This document shows positions 28,005 through 35,761 of a DNA stretch of 64,000 nt, piece by piece; position 1 is the first letter of the stretch; the number at the start of each line of letters is the position of its first letter. Made by a program: the position numbers and the translations under genes. This DNA is from Ferrovaceae bacterium (GTDB lineage: Bacteria; Pseudomonadota; Gammaproteobacteria; Burkholderiales; Ferrovaceae). The notes below the pieces were generated by a model that was not told where the DNA came from, did no database searches, and saw only the letters and a program-made list of their open reading frames with translations. The stretch is taken from contig DAICZS010000006.1 in NCBI GenBank assembly GCA_027311025.1, positions 1-64,000 on the forward strand, in the 5' to 3' direction.

Positions 28005-30413
28005 CTATCTGAAGCTGTAGTTATAGACAGCAAACACCGTGCTGGCACTGTAGCTGGGGGGTTGCTGGTTGGTCGGCATCATGGACAGCGGCGTATACCC
28101 CATCTGGTAGGCGTTGTAGTAATAGTCGTTGGAGTCCAGGCGCTGGTAGATGAACCCCATCACGATCTTGCTGACCTTGTCGAGTGCGTAATCGCCTGTC
28201 AGCTTGAGCTGCAGCAGCCTGCTGGAGATGTCTGGAAGTGTGCCGCAGGCATAGCCGCTGTTGCTGGGTGTGGTGCACGAGGCGCTGGTGTAGTTCAACG
28301 CGGTGGAATAAGTGGATTGACCGAGGGAGTAGGTGAGGTCGCCAGCAAGGTTGAGTTTGCCGCCCATCAAGCCACCCTGCTTGATGTTCAAGCCCGCGGT
28401 ATAGTCGTCGTTGTTCAGGTTGTTGGACCAGGTTTGGGTTAGCGGGGCAAAATAGGTTGAAGTTGAATGGTTCCACGCAGCGTTGAGCAGATCCCGTTGT
28501 CGCTTCTGGACGCTCAGGTAAGCCGACACCGAGCTTTTTTCCGCCATGCTGTAAGTGCCATCCAAATTGGCGCTCCAGGTGGTGCCATTTTGTACACCCA
28601 GGGTAGAGTCATCATAGTTGTCGTAGGTGTAGCGACCGCTGAAACTGACGTTCAACTTTTCGGTGGCTTGCCAGTTAAGCCCTGCCTTGACCATCTGTTC
28701 GGTACGGGCAGCATCAAAGTAGGCGATATAGCCGGGCAGCTCATACCCCTCGTTCTTTGCCTGCATCGGGTTGTAGAACGAGCTGTTGACGGTGGCCGTG
28801 CGGTTGGCATAGGCGTAACCCAGATTCATGCTGAGGTTGTCCGTGGCCTTGAACTTGTAATTGCCAAGCAGCTTGTTTTCCTGGGTTTCGGGCACCTGCG
28901 CGCAGGAGGCCGAGGTGTAGTAGGCTGAAGCTGCGGCAGATGGACCTCCCGGACCGGGACCTTGCGCGTTGTTGGATAGCGCGCTGTCGCACCAGCGGCG
29001 CACGCGTTCAAATTCGTAGCCCAGGTTGAGGTTTTGCCGCCGGTCAATCCGGTAATCACCCGCCACGTCGAACTGCAACTTGCTGTTGCTCATGGGGGTG
29101 CTCACGGCTGTTTCAGCGCCGCCCCCAAGATCATTGAACTTGTAGATGTTGGCCGCGGTCTGGTTGTCGCGCTCGTTGAACTTGAGCCCCACATTCAGCG
29201 TCAGATCCCTGGTGGTCTGATTGGTAAGTTTGAGATCGCCATGCGTGATGATGACCAGCCCATTGAGCGACGACTGGGGCAATCCGCCTGCCTGCATCTG
29301 GTCGGTATTGACGTAACTGTCGTTTTGCGTGTTTCGGCCATAGGAAAACCCCCCCACCAGTTTGGTGGTGGACGAAAAGTTGTATCCGCCTGTCAGGTTC
29401 AACTGGTGAAACTGGTTGTCCGGTGGGGTGCTGAGCATGTCCACGGGAAACGCCACCCCGGGCATGCTGCCCGTGGCTGGCGCGATTGCTGGAGCAGTGG
29501 CATTGCCGACGTAAGGGTTCGAGAATGCGATGCCGTTGTTGGCGTTCTGGAAAATCGAGCCGTTGTAGCTTCCTGTGAAGTGGCCCTTCTCACCCACCCA
29601 GTTCAGCGCCATGTTGACGGTGTCCGTGGTGTAGTTCGTGGGATTCATCAACATCAGGATGTTTTCGCCACGGACGTTGTAGCCCGCCATTTTGATGTTG
29701 ACGTCGCTGCCAGCAGAGATCAGCTTGGCGCCATCCTGGGCAAGATGGTTGAAATCGAAGCGGAAACTCCATTCGCGGTCAAGGTTGCGCGTGGCGGTAA
29801 TGCCCGTGTTCTTGCGTCCTGCAGAGACATCGGTGGTGTTGAAATAGGATTGCTGATTGGGCGTCAAGGCCTGGGTGCCGTAGGGGGGAATCACGCCGCC
29901 CACCGCAGCAGGTTTGGTTTGGGTATTGATCACGCCAAAGGACCGTGGCAGGACAAAGGCGTTACCGCCCATGGAACCCTGAAATGGGGTTTGGTAACTG
30001 TCCGTGATGTAATGCCGCAGCTCGTCGTAATTGACGCCAATGCTCCACTTTCCCTGCTCGCTGGCCGTAGCGCCCAGTGCGCGCGAGGTGAGGCCGAGGT
30101 CGGTGCCTTCAATGCCCCAACGCATCAATCCGCTATCCATGCCGTAGGAGTCGCCTCCCCGGACACTGAAATTGCCAAGGATGTCGGCGCCCGAGGGATG
30201 CAGCCCCAGGCCGCTATATTCGCCATACTTGTAGGAGCCGCGCGCCGTATTGGCAGCCCCGAGTTCCACGAAATTGATGGGTTTGGTCAGGGCATCCACA
30301 TCTTCCTGGCCTTCTGCAAAGGCCAACACCGGCATCACCGTCATTGCCGCCAGGGCGCCTTGTACTGCAAGGGCTATCAAGCTGACGGCAAGATTCCTTT
30401 TGGTTGCTTTCAT
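28005..30413 (-). CDS. mtoB: MtrB/PioB/MtoB family decaheme-associated outer membrane porin
   Basis: An 802-residue outer-membrane beta-barrel that would sheathe the decaheme cytochrome encoded just upstream. A signal peptide ends near VLAFAEG. The rest is rich in alternating aromatic strands (e.g. NLGYEFERVRRW, LNVSFSGRYTYDNYDD), as in MtrB/PioB proteins, and the C-terminus is YNYSFR. The N-terminal region has no CxxC motif, unlike Shewanella MtrB. AGGGAG precedes the ATG. The 20-base gap to mtoA and 34-base gap to cymA indicate one operon. Confidence 0.9.
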   Translation of the reverse strand: MKATKRNLAVSLIALAVQGALAAMTVMPVLAFAEGQEDVDALTKPINFVELGAANTARGSYKYGEYSGLGLHPSGADILGNFSVRGGDSYGMDSGLMRWGIEGTDLGLTSRALGATASEQGKWSIGVNYDELRHYITDSYQTPFQGSMGGNAFVLPRSFGVINTQTKPAAVGGVIPPYGTQALTPNQQSYFNTTDVSAGRKNTGITATRNLDREWSFRFDFNHLAQDGAKLISAGSDVNIKMAGYNVRGENILMLMNPTNYTTDTVNMALNWVGEKGHFTGSYNGSIFQNANNGIAFSNPYVGNATAPAIAPATGSMPGVAFPVDMLSTPPDNQFHQLNLTGGYNFSSTTKLVGGFSYGRNTQNDSYVNTDQMQAGGLPQSSLNGLVIITHGDLKLTNQTTRDLTLNVGLKFNERDNQTAANIYKFNDLGGGAETAVSTPMSNSKLQFDVAGDYRIDRRQNLNLGYEFERVRRWCDSALSNNAQGPGPGGPSAAASAYYTSASCAQVPETQENKLLGNYKFKATDNLSMNLGYAYANRTATVNSSFYNPMQAKNEGYELPGYIAYFDAARTEQMVKAGLNWQATEKLNVSFSGRYTYDNYDDSTLGVQNGTTWSANLDGTYSMAEKSSVSAYLSVQKRQRDLLNAAWNHSTSTYFAPLTQTWSNNLNNDDYTAGLNIKQGGLMGGKLNLAGDLTYSLGQSTYSTALNYTSASCTTPSNSGYACGTLPDISSRLLQLKLTGDYALDKVSKIVMGFIYQRLDSNDYYYNAYQMGYTPLSMMPTNQQPPSYSASTVFAVYNYSFR

Positions 30414-30433
30414 GGTCGTAATCTCCCTGGACT

Positions 30434-31441
30434 CTATCTATGCAAAAAGGCGCCAGCCGGGCTGTTTGAGCCGTGAACCATGACGTGGCAGTTCATGCAG
30501 GCACGGCCAACGGCATTGGAGTTCGGGGCTTTGGGATTGGTCCCGTTGGCGACGAAGCCACCACCTGACTGGATGCCAGAGGCAGCGGTGCCATAGGGCG
30601 CCTGGCTGTTATGCGGGCCGTCATGACATTCGTCACACAGGAACGGCGCCCGTGATTTAAGCAGCGGCGAGATGTTGGAACCATGCGGGGTGTGGCAATT
30701 GGTGCAGTCTTCGGTGACAGGCTGGTGCTCCCAGAGGAAGGGGCCGCGCTTTTCGGCATGGCAGGTAAAGCAGGTTTCAGTCACCGTGTTCTTCTTGAGC
30801 ATCCGTGGCCCGGCCGAACCGTGGGGATTGTGGCAATCCGAGCACACCACCTTGCCGATATCGATAGGGTGGCTGGAAATCTTGTGGCTGTCTGCGCGCT
30901 GCTCCTTGTGGCAGGTAAAGCACACCGCGGTCTGGGTTTTTTTGTTCAGCACCTGGTCTGCAGGCTGGTGCGTTTTGTGGCAATCGTTGCAGGCCAGCTG
31001 GTTTCTTTGATGCAGGCCCCCGTCCCAGTTGGTCCTTTCCGTGCCCTTGTGACAGGTCAGGCATTGTCCTGAGCGTTGCTTGTCATCAGAAACGCCGTAG
31101 GCCCCTTTCTTGAAAACGATGTCAGGAGCCGCGCGCCCCTTGACATTGGGGTCGCCCTTGAGGTGTTTTTCGCTTTCACCATGACAGGACTGGCAGGTGG
31201 GCGCTCGCGGGTCGCCCTTGACGCCATGCTTGGTCTGATAGATCGACAAAATGGGTGTTTGCTCGCTTTCGTCATGACAGCGTGTGCAGATTGCATCCTG
31301 AATCAGCGCATTCCTGGCAATGCCGGATTGGGCCTGGTCCAGCTTGGGTTTGGTGGGAGCATCGGCAGCCTGGGCAGCAGTCAGCCAACATGCCCCGGCC
31401 AGCATCACGATGAAAGCCATTAATCGCTGCACGAGTTTCAT
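30434..31441 (-). CDS. mtoA: DmsE/MtrA/MtoA family periplasmic decaheme cytochrome c
   Basis: A 335-residue exported protein with a signal peptide (AFIVMLAGACWLTAAQAA) and ten CxxCH sites: CTRCH, CQSCH, CLTCH, CNDCH, CFTCH, CSDCH, CFTCH, CTNCH, CDECH and CMNCH. That number and length match MtrA/PioA/MtoA, which form a heme wire inside an MtrB-type porin to move electrons across the outer membrane. GAGGATC precedes the ATG. No MtrC-like extracellular decaheme cytochrome is present, so this is the two-component MtoAB/PioAB arrangement. Confidence 0.93.
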   Translation of the reverse strand: MKLVQRLMAFIVMLAGACWLTAAQAADAPTKPKLDQAQSGIARNALIQDAICTRCHDESEQTPILSIYQTKHGVKGDPRAPTCQSCHGESEKHLKGDPNVKGRAAPDIVFKKGAYGVSDDKQRSGQCLTCHKGTERTNWDGGLHQRNQLACNDCHKTHQPADQVLNKKTQTAVCFTCHKEQRADSHKISSHPIDIGKVVCSDCHNPHGSAGPRMLKKNTVTETCFTCHAEKRGPFLWEHQPVTEDCTNCHTPHGSNISPLLKSRAPFLCDECHDGPHNSQAPYGTAASGIQSGGGFVANGTNPKAPNSNAVGRACMNCHVMVHGSNSPAGAFLHR

Positions 31442-31520
31442 TTTGATGATCCTCTATAGGTTGTCATGGTTATTGGTCATGGGGATCCAGGAACTTTCCG
31501 GCGCGATGGGGTTTCGCGTA

Positions 31521-31874
31521 TTACAGGGAAAGAATCCACTGCACGAGATTTTTGATCTGGTCCATATCCTTGGGAGGAGAGGTCTTGACGATCTTGTGTT
31601 CTTCTTCGTGTCCGTCGGGGAACTTGGCTTTTTCTCCCGAGGTGATGTGCTCGATCAGGCGGGCTTCAGCATTGGCTTTGCCCCGGTACTTTTCAGCCAC
31701 CTTCTTGTAGGCGGGGCCATCCTTTTCCTTCTCGATGGCGTGGCACTTGAAACAGTTGTTCTGCTTGGCAAGGGCCTTGGCTGCGTCGGCATCCACGGCC
31801 TGGACCAAAGGCGAGGCCACGAACAGGGTGGTGGCGGCGACAAGCAGGGTGGAGCGGGCAATGTGGCGTTTCAT
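31521..31874 (-). CDS. mtoD: Class I monoheme cytochrome c (MtoD-like)
   Basis: A 117-residue periplasmic cytochrome with signal peptide (STLLVAATTLFVASPLVQA) and heme site CFKCH (about residue 40). The C-terminal PPKDMDQIKNLVQWILSL gives a methionine suited to be the distal ligand, as in cytochrome c-552-type proteins. GGGGA precedes the ATG at 31874; the track's TTG at 31886 adds four residues. It heads the operon, the same position and type as MtoD in the mto cluster of Sideroxydans-like iron oxidisers, where it is proposed to shuttle electrons in the periplasm. Confidence 0.88.
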   Translation of the reverse strand: MKRHIARSTLLVAATTLFVASPLVQAVDADAAKALAKQNNCFKCHAIEKEKDGPAYKKVAEKYRGKANAEARLIEHITSGEKAKFPDGHEEEHKIVKTSPPKDMDQIKNLVQWILSL

Positions 31875-32249
31875 TTCAGTCCCCAATCAATGAATTGACG
31901 AATCATAAAAACTGCATTTGGATCAAATGGCTTGAATACTTTGGGGAGATATTATTCTTCTGCGATGCGCCATTTTTTGATGTGCATCAAAAATGTAACA
32001 ACAAGTAACAATTTGTTTGTAAATGTAGTTCTTCAGGAGTCGGTTGCAGTGTTTTGGCCAGGTAGGCATCACGAATGACTTAAAAATCAAGGCGATGCAG
32101 GAAAGTGCGCAGGTCTGGAATGCGTCAGATTTCGGCCAACGAACAATCGTGAATGAGAATAAAATGCATTATTAAATGTACAAGACTTACAAATCCTGAT
32201 CATTGCTGCGCCACGACATCAAGGGCATTCAAGCTCTGGGGGCTATGGA
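31875..32249. other. Divergent intergenic region between mtoD and the GGDEF/EAL gene
   Basis: This 375-base gap has no ORF that I would support. It contains the FNR-type promoter for mtoD, then a pair of direct repeats GTAACA (31995-32000 and 32005-32010, ten bases apart) and an AACAA-T-TTGTT inverted repeat (32007-32017). The half near the GGDEF/EAL start is AT-rich (e.g. AATAAAATGCATTATTAAATG) and probably holds that gene's promoter, but no clear -35/-10 pair stands out. Confidence 0.5.
31942..31990 (-). promoter_or_regulatory. FNR-type class II promoter of the mto operon
   Basis: A perfect FNR consensus TTGAT-N4-ATCAA lies at 31977-31990, inside a 9-base-arm palindrome (TTTTTGATG-TG-CATCAAAAA). 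Reading the - strand, exactly 22 bases separate it from a TAATAT -10 hexamer (31954-31949), which predicts transcription from about 31942. The box is then centred at -41.5, the standard class II activation position. The leader to mtoD would be about 68 nt. An FNR/Anr/Dnr-family activator is therefore the likely control of the whole cluster. Confidence 0.72.
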
Positions 32250-35054
32250 ATGAAATTGCAGTTTTTGTCCCGTCACACCTGGATGGGCTACGGCATCGTC
32301 GCTTTGCTCGTGGGGTTGGGTGTCGGCTTGAGGGAGTGGCCGTTGCGGTCCCTTGGGGCAGAACTGGAGTGGTTGACGTTTTACCCCGCAGTCATGATTG
32401 CCGCCATCTTTGGCGGGATCGATGCGGGTATGCTGGCAACGGCCCTGTCCTGCATTGCAGTGGCCCTGTTCTGGCCGTTTGGCGCAAAGCTTGCCGGAGA
32501 CGGTCTGTTCACCCACTGGTTTGGCATGACTGTCTTCTGCCTGAGCGGTCTTGTCGTTTCGGGCGTGGCTGAAACGGCAAGACGCGCCCGGGAACACGCC
32601 GTCAAGCTAAAAGACCAGAATGAAGCCGCCGTGCAGGAGCGCGTCCTGTTTGAAAATTCTCCTACCGCCATGGTTTCCATCGAGCCCACCCATGGGCGAA
32701 TCATCCAGGCCAATCAGGTGGCCTTGCATTTGTTTGGCTATGATGCAGCGGAATTGCTGGAATGTACCGTAGCCGACCTTACCCATCCGGATGACCGGGA
32801 GTTATCAAGACGGCATTACGACATGCTGTCTAGCGGCCAGGTCCAGCATTTGCGTTTCGAAAAACGCTATATCAAGAAGGACGGCACCCTGTTCTGGGCA
32901 GAAACGTCGGTGTCATCATTGCGGGATGACCAAGGCCAGGTCAAGCTGTTCATCGGAAATGCCATGGACATTACCGAACGCAAACGCACGTCGCAGATCC
33001 TCAACCGCGAAGCCGAAAAAAATGCACTCCTGCTGCACAATGCCAGCGACGGCATTCATATCGTGGACGACCATGGCAACATCATCGAAGTCAGCGAGTC
33101 GTTCTGTACCATGCTGGGCTACAGTCGTGAAGAGATGATCGGCATGAACGTCTCCCAGTGGGATGCCCAGTGGAGCGGCATGGAGTTGCCCGGTCTCGTC
33201 AGGGCCCGGGGCTTGCAGAAAGGCCGTTCCCAGTTCGAGACGAGGCACCGCCGCAAGGATGGCACCATCTTTGATGCGGAGATCAGCGTTTTTCCCCTGG
33301 CGCTGGAGGGTAACCCCATCCTGTTTTGCTCTTCGCGCGACATCACGGAGCGAAAAAAATCGGAAGCCGAGGTTCAGATTGCCGCGATCGCTTTCGAATC
33401 CCAGGAAGGCATGTTGATCACGGACGCAACGGGCGCAATTTTGCGGGTCAATCGTGCTTTCATGGAAATCACGGGATATACCAGTGAAGAAGTCGTTGGC
33501 AAAAATCCGCGCCTGTTGAGTTCAGGTCGACAGGATGCAAGCTTTTACCAGGCCATGTGGAAGAGCATTCACGAGAAGGACTCCTGGCGGGGTGAAATCT
33601 GGAATCGTCGGAAAAATGGCGAAATCTATCCGGAGTACCTCACCATCACCGCGGTAAAGAATGAAAGGGGCGTCGTCACGAATTATGTGGCCACGCTGAC
33701 GGACATCACCTTGCGCAAGCGCTCTGAAGAGGAAATCAGGAATCTGGCGTTTTATGATCACCTCACGCGTTTGCCAAATCGTCGGCTCCTCACGGACAGG
33801 CTCAAGCAGGCCATGGCCTCCAGTGCCCGCAATGGGCGACAGGGCGCGCTGCTGTTCATTGATCTGGATAATTTCAAAACCCTTAATGACACGCTGGGCC
33901 ATGGCGTGGGCGATGTGTTGCTGCAACAGGTGGCCGAGCGCCTGATCGCTTGTGTACGCGAAGGCGATTCCGTGGCGCGCATCGGCGGAGATGAATTTGT
34001 GGTGATGCTGGAAGATTTGAGTAATGTGGATATGGAGGCCGCAGCGCAGACTGAGGCTGTCGGAGGAAAAATCCTGGACTGCCTTTCCCAGCCATACCCA
34101 TTGCCCACCCAGGATTACCGTGGCAGCTGCAGTCTTGGCGCGACCTTGTTCAGGGGCCATGAGCAGGGAATAGAGGAGTTGCTGAAACAGGCTGATATTG
34201 CCATGTACCAGGCCAAGAAGGCAGGGCGCAACACCCTGCGATTCTTTGATCCGCAGATGCAGCAAAACGTGAGCGCCAGGGCTGCGCTTGAAGACGAATT
34301 GCACCAGGCGATCGGAAACCGGCAATTCCGTTTGTTTTACCAGATCCAGACGGATGCCTTGGGTCATCCCACGGGTGCTGAAGCCTTGATACGCTGGCTT
34401 CACCCCGTGATGGGCATCATCGCACCAGAACAGTTCATCCCCCTGGCGGAAGAGTCCGGCTTGATACTGGCCATCGGAGAGTGGGTGCTGGAAGCCGCCT
34501 GTCGCCAGTTACGATTATGGCAGGCTCAGGAGAGCACCCGGGATTTTGTGCTGTCCGTCAACATCAGCGCCAGACAATTTCATCAGGAAGGGTTTTCCCG
34601 GCAGGTGCAGGCCTGTGTCAAAAATCATGGGGTCAATCCCCACCAGCTCAAGTTTGAGCTGACGGAAAGCATGCTGCTGGATAACATCGAAGACACGATC
34701 ATCACAATGAACGCCTTGAGGCATACCGGCGTGCGGCTGTCCCTGGATGACTTTGGCACGGGATACTCCTCGTTGCAGTATCTCAAGCGCTTGCCATTGA
34801 GCCAGCTCAAGATCGATCAGTCTTTCGTTCGTGACATCACCGAGGACAGTAGTGACAAGGCCATCGTGCGCACCATCATTGCCATGGCGCAGAGTCTTAA
34901 CCTGGAAGTCATCGCAGAAGGGGTGGAAACTGAAGCCCAACGGCAGTTTTTGTTCAGTGCGGGATGCCGGCATTACCAGGGCTATCTATTCGGCAAGCCC
35001 CTGCCGATCGAGCAGTTTGAAGCACTGCTCAAGCGCTCAAAACCGGCATCCTGA
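32250..35054 (+). CDS. Membrane-bound PAS-GGDEF-EAL cyclic-di-GMP signalling protein
   Basis: A 934-residue sensor. The N-terminus has about four membrane segments (residues 10-110, DUF4118-like). Three PAS domains follow (about 130-245, 255-370 and 375-495), then GGDEF (about 500-655) and EAL (about 670-925). The cyclase motif is intact (IGGDEFVVML, about residue 579) with an RxxD inhibitory site five residues before it (REGD). The phosphodiesterase motifs EALIRW and DDFGTGYSSL are also intact, so either activity is possible. It is transcribed divergently from the mto operon and may set attachment or biofilm behaviour in response to a redox or light-type PAS signal; the ligand is unknown. 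Confidence 0.93.
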   Translation: MKLQFLSRHTWMGYGIVALLVGLGVGLREWPLRSLGAELEWLTFYPAVMIAAIFGGIDAGMLATALSCIAVALFWPFGAKLAGDGLFTHWFGMTVFCLSGLVVSGVAETARRAREHAVKLKDQNEAAVQERVLFENSPTAMVSIEPTHGRIIQANQVALHLFGYDAAELLECTVADLTHPDDRELSRRHYDMLSSGQVQHLRFEKRYIKKDGTLFWAETSVSSLRDDQGQVKLFIGNAMDITERKRTSQILNREAEKNALLLHNASDGIHIVDDHGNIIEVSESFCTMLGYSREEMIGMNVSQWDAQWSGMELPGLVRARGLQKGRSQFETRHRRKDGTIFDAEISVFPLALEGNPILFCSSRDITERKKSEAEVQIAAIAFESQEGMLITDATGAILRVNRAFMEITGYTSEEVVGKNPRLLSSGRQDASFYQAMWKSIHEKDSWRGEIWNRRKNGEIYPEYLTITAVKNERGVVTNYVATLTDITLRKRSEEEIRNLAFYDHLTRLPNRRLLTDRLKQAMASSARNGRQGALLFIDLDNFKTLNDTLGHGVGDVLLQQVAERLIACVREGDSVARIGGDEFVVMLEDLSNVDMEAAAQTEAVGGKILDCLSQPYPLPTQDYRGSCSLGATLFRGHEQGIEELLKQADIAMYQAKKAGRNTLRFFDPQMQQNVSARAALEDELHQAIGNRQFRLFYQIQTDALGHPTGAEALIRWLHPVMGIIAPEQFIPLAEESGLILAIGEWVLEAACRQLRLWQAQESTRDFVLSVNISARQFHQEGFSRQVQACVKNHGVNPHQLKFELTESMLLDNIEDTIITMNALRHTGVRLSLDDFGTGYSSLQYLKRLPLSQLKIDQSFVRDITEDSSDKAIVRTIIAMAQSLNLEVIAEGVETEAQRQFLFSAGCRHYQGYLFGKPLPIEQFEALLKRSKPAS

Positions 35055-35148
35055 CCAGATATGTTTCATGTTTCTGGCTACTGCTTTACGCCAGGTCTGG
35101 ATCGCAGTAGGATGACAGCGTGAGGATCGTGTCCATAGAGGGGGCGTC

Positions 35149-35388
35149 ATGTCGACGAGTTCCATCAGTACCGTGAGCAGTGCGCTGCAAATGCAGCAAG
35201 ACCAGCAAGCGCAACAGGCCCTGCAACAGGCCCGTCAGCAGGCCCGCCAGACCCAACAGGATCAGCAGGCCCATCAGGCTCAACAGACCCAACAGGCTCA
35301 GCAGGATCAACAAGCCCAGCAGAGTCAACAGCCCCACCAGACCCAGCCAGGCCAATCCCTAGGTTCCAACATCAATATCCTGGCCTGA
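35149..35388 (+). CDS. Glutamine-rich small protein (possible YjfB-like motility protein)
   Basis: A 79-residue protein in which I count 32 glutamines, in repeating QQ-A/D/T/S units between a Ser/Thr-rich start (MSTSSISTVSSALQMQQ) and a non-repetitive end (PGQSLGSNINILA). The start and end vaguely resemble the small YjfB-type 'putative motility protein' family, which also ends with an LGxNI-like segment; the central Q-tract would then be an expansion. A GAGGGGG lies four bases before the ATG. No signal peptide or membrane segment is seen. It follows the c-di-GMP gene by about 95 bases. Confidence 0.6.
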   Translation: MSTSSISTVSSALQMQQDQQAQQALQQARQQARQTQQDQQAHQAQQTQQAQQDQQAQQSQQPHQTQPGQSLGSNINILA

Positions 35389-35582
35389 TCAGGGCGTTTG
35401 GCGTTGGCCTGAAAAAGGATTATATTTCTACCACCTCGAAGTCACGGACGGCAATCCTGAATCGTGGCCGGGGGGGACGGCTTCGCCGAGGAGGCTGTGT
35501 TGAACAACAGAAATCAAGCCAAGATGAACTGAAATATCGTGATCGGCGTAGCCATAATCACTCTTCATCAAGGAGAATTTCT
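35389..35582 (+). other. Non-coding leader of the 29-residue peptide gene, possibly structured
   Basis: About 190 bases without an ORF. It can pair CCTCG (about 35437) with CGAGG (about 35489), enclosing a CACG...CGTG stem and a run of seven G residues. I recognise no known riboswitch or small RNA consensus. It ends in a strong AAGGAG just before the small ORF at 35583. A leader RNA or small RNA is possible but unproven. Confidence 0.3.
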
Positions 35583-35672
35583 ATGGGAACGATGGCATGG
35601 GTGGAATTGATCTCGATTTGGGGGTTGGCGGTATTGATCACCATCATGGATAACGCCATGTGGCGCAGATAA
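35583..35672 (+). CDS. Small membrane peptide, 29 residues (not in ORF track)
   Basis: An ATG seven bases after AAGGAG opens a 29-codon frame ending TAA. The product is one hydrophobic segment (ELISIWGLAVLITIM) with a basic end (MWRR), so it is a predicted single-pass inner-membrane miniprotein. A clean rho-independent terminator follows 40 bases later, giving a small self-contained unit. I do not recognise the family, and it lacks the CydX or KdpF patterns. The strong ribosome binding site plus terminator make it more than a random ORF. Confidence 0.55.
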   Translation: MGTMAWVELISIWGLAVLITIMDNAMWRR

Positions 35673-35711
35673 TACGATCCACTCGAACAAACGCTGTTGT
35701 ATAACCTGTAT

Positions 35712-35738
35712 AAGCCCCGCATCAAGCGGGGCTTTTTT
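35712..35738 (+). terminator. Rho-independent terminator after the 29-residue peptide
   Basis: A 9-base-pair stem AAGCCCCGC / GCGGGGCTT with loop ATCAA runs straight into TTTTTT. It isolates the upstream small unit from srkA, whose start is 24 bases further on. Confidence 0.92.
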
Positions 35739-35761
35739 ATGGCCTGTGTATAATCCGCTCC

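Noticed and set aside
29034-30476. 480-residue + strand ORF opposite mtoB
   Set aside because: Shadow of the MtrB/PioB gene; the - strand frame has a signal peptide, ribosome binding site and operon context.
35086-35355. 89-residue leucine-rich - strand ORF that looks like a membrane protein
   Set aside because: It is the antisense of the CAG/CAA repeat of the Gln-rich gene; reversed glutamine codons read as Leu/Leu-rich. It has no ribosome binding site and the + strand frame has a good one.
35437-35500. ACGG-containing stretches resembling guanidine-II (mini-ykkC) hairpins
   Set aside because: The flanking bases do not form two stable stems with ACGR loops, and no guanidine exporter or carboxylase gene follows.
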